Part shown: positions 58,545 through 64,000 of the stretch, in pieces
How positions within the stretch are numbered: position 1 is the first letter of the stretch
Layout of the letters: each line of letters starts with the position of its first letter
NCBI GenBank assembly: GCA_020635855.1
Contig: JACJYZ010000003.1
Span: forward strand, 620,001-684,000
Length of the DNA: 64,000 bases
Direction: 5' to 3'
Source of the DNA: Flavobacteriales bacterium
GTDB lineage: Bacteria; Bacteroidota; Bacteroidia; JACJYZ01
Program-made: the position numbers and the translations under genes
The notes under the pieces: generated by a model
Database searches by the model: none
Told to the model about the DNA's origin: nothing
The model's input: the letters and a program-made list of their open reading frames with translations, nothing else

Positions 58545-60348
58545 CTACCGGAATTCAACATTCAGTTCATCCACCCATACCTCACCTGCATCGCCGTTCA
58601 GGTTAACAAATACCTCAACCACCGCGTCGGGCGGAAATGTCTGTTCCGGGTGAACGCCAAATTGTTGCTGCTGCCAGTTGCCGGGAACGGTGCCGTCGCT
58701 GCAAAGCGGACCGTGAAAGGCATACAGTTCCTTTCCTGATCCTGTTACATATATATCCAGCGATGCGTTGTTTGGCTGCACACACAGGCTGGCAACCGAA
58801 ACCGATATGGCCTGAAAGTCGCCGATTTCCGACACCGAACGTTTTAACCTCATGCTGTTGGTGAAGGGATAACGCACGCGATCGGCCCATGTGCCTTTGA
58901 AGCTGGTTGAGTCGTCGGCGTATTCCGGCCTGATGAAAGCATCAGGGAATTCAAAGTCCTGGTGGTATCGCACCACCTGCTCCCCGTTGTCAGCAAAAGC
59001 TTCACGTGTCCATGTTCTGTCGCGCATGGCCAGTTCCCAGTTCGCTACGCGACGGTAACCGAAGTGCCGGCTGTCTTTTTCTTCGATGGACTTCCGTATG
59101 TTCTCACCATAGGCCCATGTGGAAACTTTTGGTGCATATTCCAAAGCGAATCCGCCGTGCACCACCAGGTTAGCGGCCACCACCACTACGGCAGCCCTGG
59201 TCAGCAACTTTTTACGGAACCACTTCTGCCATGAAAAACAGGCATACCATACGATGAGCGGAAGCAGAAGGTAAAAGGTGAAGGATCCCGGAGAACGAAT
59301 GGAAAACAGGTAGCTTACATACAGCAGGATCAATGCGCCCGCCGTGAGTCTGCGGGCTACCTTCCATTCCGGGCGGTTGTTGCGGAGAAAGAAGTTCACG
59401 ATGTAAAAGCCACATTGCGCCAGTCCGGCAACAAACACGATGATGAGCAGCGGAGCCATCCACCAATGGTCACGGATCAGTTGCATTTCCCCTTCGGCAC
59501 CGCCCATGATGAAAAACCTGATCTCGTAAGAAGCGAATCCCATGCAACGGAACACCAGGTCGAAAAAGCGGCCCAGGTTCTTCGTTTGAAATACCACGTT
59601 GTTGCCCACACCGCCGCTGCCCATGTCGCTGTACCGGATCAGGGTCGGATAAAGGGTAGACAGGGAGATGAGCATACCGGCCAATCCGATCAGCGCCAGT
59701 CCGGAAGCGAATTTCCACCCGCGTTGTTTCCACATCTGAATAAAAAGTGGAAAAGCAAGACAGGGCATGAGCACCCACGACAGGTGCAGTTGCATGGCCC
59801 ACCCGATGGCGAATCCGATAATAAAAAAAACCCAGCCGGGGCGAATGGATTTGCCGCCATATGCATACCCATCGAGCAACACGATCCAGAAAGGGATGGC
59901 CATCACCAGCAGGTAGGAAGGGTTGATGGGGGTGGTGCTGAAGTTGAGTGTCCAGGGTGAGAACCAAACCCACATCCAGATGAACCAGGCCGGAACGCCG
60001 GGAAACTTCCGCACCAGGTAGGCGCCCAGCAGGGTGAGGGAAGCAAAGGAAAGCAGGTTGAGGAATATGATCGGACTGGCAGGATGGGCCCACAGGTAAA
60101 ACGGACCGCCGACAAGGAGGCCTTCCAGTGCGCCGGGAATCTGTGATTGGGTATGCACCACATCCGGTCCCCAATAAGGCCATACGCCGGTGGTGAAGTA
60201 TTTCAGTCCGATCAGGTACGTGTGGTAGTAGTCCTCCCCTTTGATGGCCATCGACAGCCCGTAAAGCGTACGCGCCACCAACGCCAAAATGGCAACGATC
60301 CACCAAAGCGGATTGCGAAACGGATGGCCTTTGAACGGGTGTGACAAA
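58545..60348 (-). CDS. membrane glycosyltransferase-like protein (GT39/ArnT type)
   Basis: The 600-residue product has about ten membrane helices in its first 400 residues, with GEDYYHTYLIGLKYF after the first helix in the place of the GT-C-type acidic site. The last 170 residues are soluble, mixed, and should lie outside. The only starts before the first helix are TTG codons. I take 60348 because the other TTG at 60407 lies in a 7-bp-period array. GT39 proteins transfer a sugar from a polyprenyl donor. The assignment is by topology, and the exact family is not sure. Confidence 0.65.
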
Positions 60349-60366
60349 ACTGTAACGAATGATCTT

Positions 60367-60440
60367 CCTCCGCTGAAGCAATGGAGGACGCAGCTAACAA
60401 CTAACAACTAACAACCATCAACCATCAACCATCAACCATC
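60367..60440. repeat. small hairpin copy 2 plus 7-bp-period array 8
   Basis: CCTCCG-CTGAAGCAA-TGGAGG (60367-60387) is the inverted relative of the hairpin at 50397. It is followed by a plus-strand array of ACTAACA and ACCATCA-type units (60394-60440). The block lies between the CcmF stop and the glycosyltransferase start. Confidence 0.6.
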
Positions 60441-60442
60441 AA

Positions 60443-62863
60443 CTAACTTCCCAATCGCTTCCTGATCGCCATGAACGTGCCTATGATCATCAATACGCTG
60501 CCCAGCCAGAGGATGTTGATGAACGGGAACACAATGGCTTTCATGATGATGAACTCCGCCCCTTTGTCTTCCTTTTCTTTCAGCTCCACCACGAACGCAT
60601 CTTTCTGCGGGATGATTTCCTTGACGGTGAGTTTGATGCCCAGCGACGCTACTTCATCTTCAACATATCTGAAGTGGTCTCCGGAAATCAGGAATACGGG
60701 GTTCAGTGGGTGACTTTGTTTGTCCACGTCAATGGCATGGAACCGGATCACGGCCCCGATCTCGTTGTCGGCCAGGTGCAGGGCCTGCCGGTCGAGGTCG
60801 CGGCTGACGGTATCGAGCACGATCATGGCGCGTTGTGCGAAAAGTGTATCGCCATATGTCAGCGTGTCAATCGTCACCTTGTTGTTCTCACCCTTATCGG
60901 GTTGGGTGAATTCAGACAGGTCGGCATACTGCACGTGGGTGTAAATGTCTTTGAACAGGAAATGTTTGGTAGCGGGTTCGGCCACGTTCCCCATCATCCT
61001 GTTCATCTGTATCAACGGGCGCAGGGTGAAGGCCTCGCTCATGTGCCCGTCCGCCCCTGGTTTCAGGTATTGGATGTTGTAATAGATGTGTACGCCTTCC
61101 TTTTCCTTTCCGGTGTATGTGATGCGGTAGTCGCCCATTTTCAGGGTGTCGTTTTTCACCAGCATGATGTTCTCCTTGTTCGGAAGGTCTTTGGCGATCA
61201 TGTCAAGGTTGTATGCCGAACTGTTCTGGGAGATGATGTTCTGCTTGGCATTCGAGATCAGCGCACCGATCAGGATCAGGCCGAACCCGAGGTGAGCGAT
61301 GGATGCACCGGCATGGTCAAGTTTGCCCCTCAGGATGCGCAGCCAGTAGTCGGCATTGGCCACCACGGCAAATGTTGCGGTCACCATCAGTGCGATGTAC
61401 TGGGGATGGTTGAAGCCCAGGGCCCATGACAACAGGATGCCACCGATCAGTCCGACGGCCAGCGAAGGCAACAACTTGTGAAGCCACTTCTTCAGGTCGG
61501 TGTGCTTGTAGTTCAGGAACTGGGTAAAACCGATCATCAGCGCAATCAGCACTGCAAAGGCGATTTGCCAGGAATTGTAATGAGCGATGGGGTCGGTGGG
61601 TGGTGCCTTGTCGGTGCCGAACACTTTGTTGATCACCGGCGTGGAAGTAGTGAAAATGATCTGGAACGCGGCGATCAGCAACACGAGGGAACCGATGAAC
61701 ATCCAGAACTCACGCGACCACAGGTGCTCTTCCTTGCCGGGATCTTTCAGGTGTTTGTACCGGCTGATGATCAGTGCCACGGCCAGCAGGGTGAAGAAGA
61801 ACATGTACACCAGCAGTTGTCCGGACATGCCCAGGTCGGTGAAGGCATGCACGGAGGCATCGCCCAGGATGCCGCTTCGGGTGAGGAAGGTGGAATACAA
61901 AATCAGGAAGAAGGTCACGCATACCATCACCACGGTGGTAAACAGCGAACGTTGTTTGGATTTGTATATGAGCATCAGGTGCAGGGATGCCACGAGTGTC
62001 ATCCACGGAACGAGCGATGCATTTTCCACGGGATCCCAGGCCCAGAACCCGCCGAAGCTGAGGGCTTCGTAGGCCCATGCCCCCCCCATCAGGATGCCGG
62101 TGCCGAGTACCAGCACGCCGAGCAGCGTCCACGGAAGGGCGGGTTTGATCCAGCCGCCGTAGTTGCGTATCCACAAACCTGAAATGGCAAAAGCGAAAGG
62201 CACCACGGTGAGTGCGAAACCCAGGAAGAGAGTAGGAGGGTGGATGGTCATCCAGTAGTTCTGGAGGAGCGGGTTGAGGCCGCGTCCGTCCAGGTGTTCG
62301 AGGTAGTTCGGTTGCGAAACGAAAGGCAGGTTCATCATCTCGCTGTGTTCGCGCAGGAGGATGAACGGGTTGCTGCCGACCTTGTATCCGAGTATGTATA
62401 CACCCAGCAACATCGATCCGAGGAACACCTGCACAACCGACAGGATGGACATCACCGGCGCGCGGAACTCGTTCTTCATCCGCATCAGGAACAACCCGAT
62501 CACGGCATGCCAGATGGTCCATAGAAGGAAGCTCCCTTCCTGGCCTTCCCAGAAACAGGACAACATGTACCTGATGGGAAGGGCGCTGGATGAGTGTTGC
62601 CACACGTAATGGTATTCGAACATGTGGTAGAAGATCATGGAGAACAAGGTCACCACGATGCCAACCACGCCCACCACGTGGGTCAGGAATGCAATGTTGG
62701 CCAGGCGTGACCACGAAGCGGCTTTGTCAGGGTCTTGCCTGTTATTTGTAGCAAAGAAGTAGGAAGCGGATGCCAGGAGTGCGGCGACGAATGCGAGGAA
62801 AACAAAGGACTTTCCGATGATTCCCGGTAATAAATGTTCGCCGTTGTATACGATCTCCTTCAT
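60443..62863 (-). CDS. ccmF: cytochrome c maturation protein CcmF/CcsA-type
   Basis: The 806-residue integral protein carries the heme-handling WWD-type segment WAYEALSFGGFWAWDPVENASLVPW near 245-270. Flanking histidines lie in TIHPPTLFLGFAL and VASLHLML, and YSTFLTRSGILGDASVHAF follows. CcmF ligates heme to apocytochromes c in the periplasm together with CcmH. The length exceeds the usual ~650 residues; the C-terminal 280 residues form a soluble beta domain, as in other Bacteroidota. The ATG at 62863 is preferred over the upstream 62905. It is followed by CcmE 51 bp upstream in the same orientation. Confidence 0.92.
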   Translation of the reverse strand: MKEIVYNGEHLLPGIIGKSFVFLAFVAALLASASYFFATNNRQDPDKAASWSRLANIAFLTHVVGVVGIVVTLFSMIFYHMFEYHYVWQHSSSALPIRYMLSCFWEGQEGSFLLWTIWHAVIGLFLMRMKNEFRAPVMSILSVVQVFLGSMLLGVYILGYKVGSNPFILLREHSEMMNLPFVSQPNYLEHLDGRGLNPLLQNYWMTIHPPTLFLGFALTVVPFAFAISGLWIRNYGGWIKPALPWTLLGVLVLGTGILMGGAWAYEALSFGGFWAWDPVENASLVPWMTLVASLHLMLIYKSKQRSLFTTVVMVCVTFFLILYSTFLTRSGILGDASVHAFTDLGMSGQLLVYMFFFTLLAVALIISRYKHLKDPGKEEHLWSREFWMFIGSLVLLIAAFQIIFTTSTPVINKVFGTDKAPPTDPIAHYNSWQIAFAVLIALMIGFTQFLNYKHTDLKKWLHKLLPSLAVGLIGGILLSWALGFNHPQYIALMVTATFAVVANADYWLRILRGKLDHAGASIAHLGFGLILIGALISNAKQNIISQNSSAYNLDMIAKDLPNKENIMLVKNDTLKMGDYRITYTGKEKEGVHIYYNIQYLKPGADGHMSEAFTLRPLIQMNRMMGNVAEPATKHFLFKDIYTHVQYADLSEFTQPDKGENNKVTIDTLTYGDTLFAQRAMIVLDTVSRDLDRQALHLADNEIGAVIRFHAIDVDKQSHPLNPVFLISGDHFRYVEDEVASLGIKLTVKEIIPQKDAFVVELKEKEDKGAEFIIMKAIVFPFINILWLGSVLMIIGTFMAIRKRLGS

Positions 62864-62914
62864 GGTGTGAGGCGGTAAAGATACGTGCCGCCCCAGGATT
62901 TTCAAGCCCTGCTG

Positions 62915-63331
62915 TTAGATACTCTCTCCGGCGGCGGTGAACTCCTGCATTTCGCCCGGTTTACCGTTGTTGTATTTGGACGGGCACTTCATCAGGATCT
63001 TGGAAGCGGAGAATTCTTCCCCGTTCATTTTGCCGATGATCACCACCTGCTCTGAACGCTCGAAGTCCTGTGGCTTGGCGCCGTTGAAATTGACTTTACA
63101 TTCTTTTCCTTCCTTGTCCACCAGGTAAAAGGAGAACAGGTTGGGGTCTACTTCCGGCTCGTAGATGAGTTCCTTTTCCTTGTTCAGTACGCCCACTACG
63201 TGAAAGTTGGTGCCGGGGTGTTCCTTGGCCACGCCGAAGTTTACGTAGGTGCCTGCATCCACCATGGTGCTCAGGATAGCGGCAATGGCCAGTGCGATCA
63301 CGATGATGCCGATGATATGGGTCTTTTTCAT
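62915..63331 (-). CDS. ccmE: heme chaperone CcmE, cysteine-type variant
   Basis: The 138-residue product has one N-terminal membrane helix (IIGIIVIALAIAAILSTM) and an OB-fold body (NFHVVGVLNKEKELIYEP, FERSEQVVIIGKMNGEEF). In the heme-binding place it reads MKCPSKYNN, a CXXXY site, where the classical CcmE has HXXXY. Cysteine-type CcmE is known from archaea and some sulfate reducers, in the reduced system I* that lacks CcmH. It overlaps the CcmD gene by 4 bp. Confidence 0.9.
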   Translation of the reverse strand: MKKTHIIGIIVIALAIAAILSTMVDAGTYVNFGVAKEHPGTNFHVVGVLNKEKELIYEPEVDPNLFSFYLVDKEGKECKVNFNGAKPQDFERSEQVVIIGKMNGEEFSASKILMKCPSKYNNGKPGEMQEFTAAGESI

Positions 63332-63552
63332 GACGGCTGATTCGGGTTATGTTTTTCCAGCTTCGACACCTTGCGGTCAATGTTTACCAGGTAGATGGTG
63401 AGCCCCAGGAAAATAATCACGAGCACCGCCACTACAACGTATATCATGCCATCGGCACGCAACCTGTCGGCCATTTCCACCTGGCTGTTTTGAGCAGGAA
63501 GCAACGTAAGTGCCGAGAACAACCAGGCGAGGGTAAGCCAGAGTTTTTTCAT
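63328..63552 (-). CDS. ccmD: CcmD-like small membrane protein
   Basis: The 74-residue product begins MKKLWLTLAWLFSA with a signal-like helix. A second helix (MIYVVVAVLVIIFLGLTIYLV) is followed by the charged NIDRKVSKLEK, as in CcmD. CcmD holds CcmC, heme and CcmE together. The double-helix form with a cleavable lead is longer than proteobacterial CcmD. It overlaps both ccmC and ccmE by 4 bp. Confidence 0.82.
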   Translation of the reverse strand: MKKLWLTLAWLFSALTLLPAQNSQVEMADRLRADGMIYVVVAVLVIIFLGLTIYLVNIDRKVSKLEKHNPNQPS

Positions 63553-64000
63553 CCGTTTGAATTGTTGGTGATGTTCCTCACACGGATCCGGATCGTTGTG
63601 ATCCACCATGCGAAGAGTGTCCATCCGATGATGGCAGGGTAAAACACCATGCGCATCCTGCTGTCCAGGTCATAACTGTTGAAGCCGGGGTTGCCGCCCT
63701 TTCCGGGGTGCAGGGAATCCACATCGCCGACCTTGGGCAGAATGCCGATGAATACAACCATCATCGTATATGCAAAGATATTGTATACAGCTGAAATGCG
63801 TGCCTTTTTCTCCCTGTCTTCGATGGCATTCCGCAACACGGCGTAAGCCAGGTATGACAGCATGGTGATGGCGGCGCCGTTGAGCTGCGGGTCGTTGGTC
63901 CACCAGGCGCCCCAGGTAAAACGGGCCCAGAAACTTCCGGTGATCAGGCCCAGTGTGCCCAGTACCATGCCGGTGTTGGCGGCTTCTGCAGCTGTGGTGT
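63549..64000 (-). CDS. ccmC: heme exporter protein CcmC, C-terminal part
   Basis: The gene enters from the right edge. The visible 150 residues contain the WWD motif FTWGAWWTNDPQLNG, which places heme before transfer to CcmE. Helices AITMLSYLAYAVLR, IFAYTMMVVFIGILP and IGWTLFAWWITTIR follow. The frame is open to base 64000 (TTAAEAANTG before the first Met), so the start lies outside. It is the upstream member of a coupled ccmC-D-E-F series. Confidence 0.9.
   Translation of the reverse strand, partial: TTAAEAANTGMVLGTLGLITGSFWARFTWGAWWTNDPQLNGAAITMLSYLAYAVLRNAIEDREKKARISAVYNIFAYTMMVVFIGILPKVGDVDSLHPGKGGNPGFNSYDLDSRMRMVFYPAIIGWTLFAWWITTIRIRVRNITNNSNG

Noticed and set aside
60349..60407. Upstream TTG start for the membrane glycosyltransferase
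   Set aside because: The TTG at 60407 lies in a 7-bp-period array and adds residues read from the hairpin repeat, not conserved protein.

Overview
The window looks like a chromosomal segment from a member of the Bacteroidota, probably a free-living aerobic, gliding-type lineage. The grounds are two proteins with the type B (CHU_C, gliding-motility-associated) C-terminal sorting domain of the type IX secretion system, SprB-like repeats, a DUF6089-type porin, an LptD/OstA-like protein of the Bacteroidota type, several TAnnTTTG promoter boxes and the near absence of Shine-Dalgarno sequences. The genus cannot be read from the sequence.

Layout. 1-12.3 kb is a housekeeping and envelope block: a partial asparagine synthase, dihydrolipoyl dehydrogenase, RidA and the LptD-like protein on the minus strand. 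Divergent from these is a plus-strand operon of amidase, MCE/MlaD protein, two heterodisulfide-reductase-like Fe-S proteins and a small conserved protein. Two tandem paralogous secreted proteins with SPOR-like tails face it. 12.4-15.4 kb holds a sugar-nucleotide epimerase, a GT2 glycosyltransferase and an outer-membrane protein. 15.5-21 kb is a tightly overlapping operon (nitronate monooxygenase-like, two M16 peptidases, a type IX cargo protein). 22.7-26.8 kb encodes a large modular adhesin and a small secreted protein, and 26.8-28.8 kb a PspC/PadR regulatory pair with a visible operator.

28.9-32.8 kb is an AT-richer accessory island. It holds a DUF3825-like gene, a 156-nt nested palindrome that may be a structured RNA or small mobile element, small orphan genes, an IS1595-type transposase, a degenerate tRNA-like sequence and a long gene-free stretch. 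32.8-39.4 kb returns to core genes (SiaB-like kinase, UbiA, rhomboid, Rieske, LytS-like kinase, TfoX-like). 39.6-44.3 kb is a three-gene phosphorelay: a hybrid kinase with Hpt, a sigma-54 activator and a stand-alone receiver. 44.7-50.4 kb has a CXXCH lipoprotein, an arylsulfotransferase-like protein, an MBL hydrolase and Mpl. 50.4-56 kb is a second accessory patch: an integrase-type transposase, a RelE-like toxin/antitoxin pair, an NhaC-family antiporter, and a DUF433 antitoxin with a decayed toxin flanked by direct repeats. 56-64 kb holds a lipoprotein, Maf, UbiA, a KdsC-like phosphatase, a membrane glycosyltransferase and a cytochrome c maturation operon (CcmF-E-D-C) running off the end.

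Two repeat systems cut across the map. One is a dispersed inverted repeat of about 80 bp, in four intergenic copies between 38.9 and 49 kb. The other is a set of degenerate arrays with a 7-bp period in the intergenic spaces from 50.4 to 60.4 kb. I do not see a clearly new multi-gene defence or metabolic system. The most promising unexplained objects are the palindrome beside the DUF3825-like gene, the repeat-flanked DUF433 locus with its toxin remnants, and the 7-bp-period arrays.
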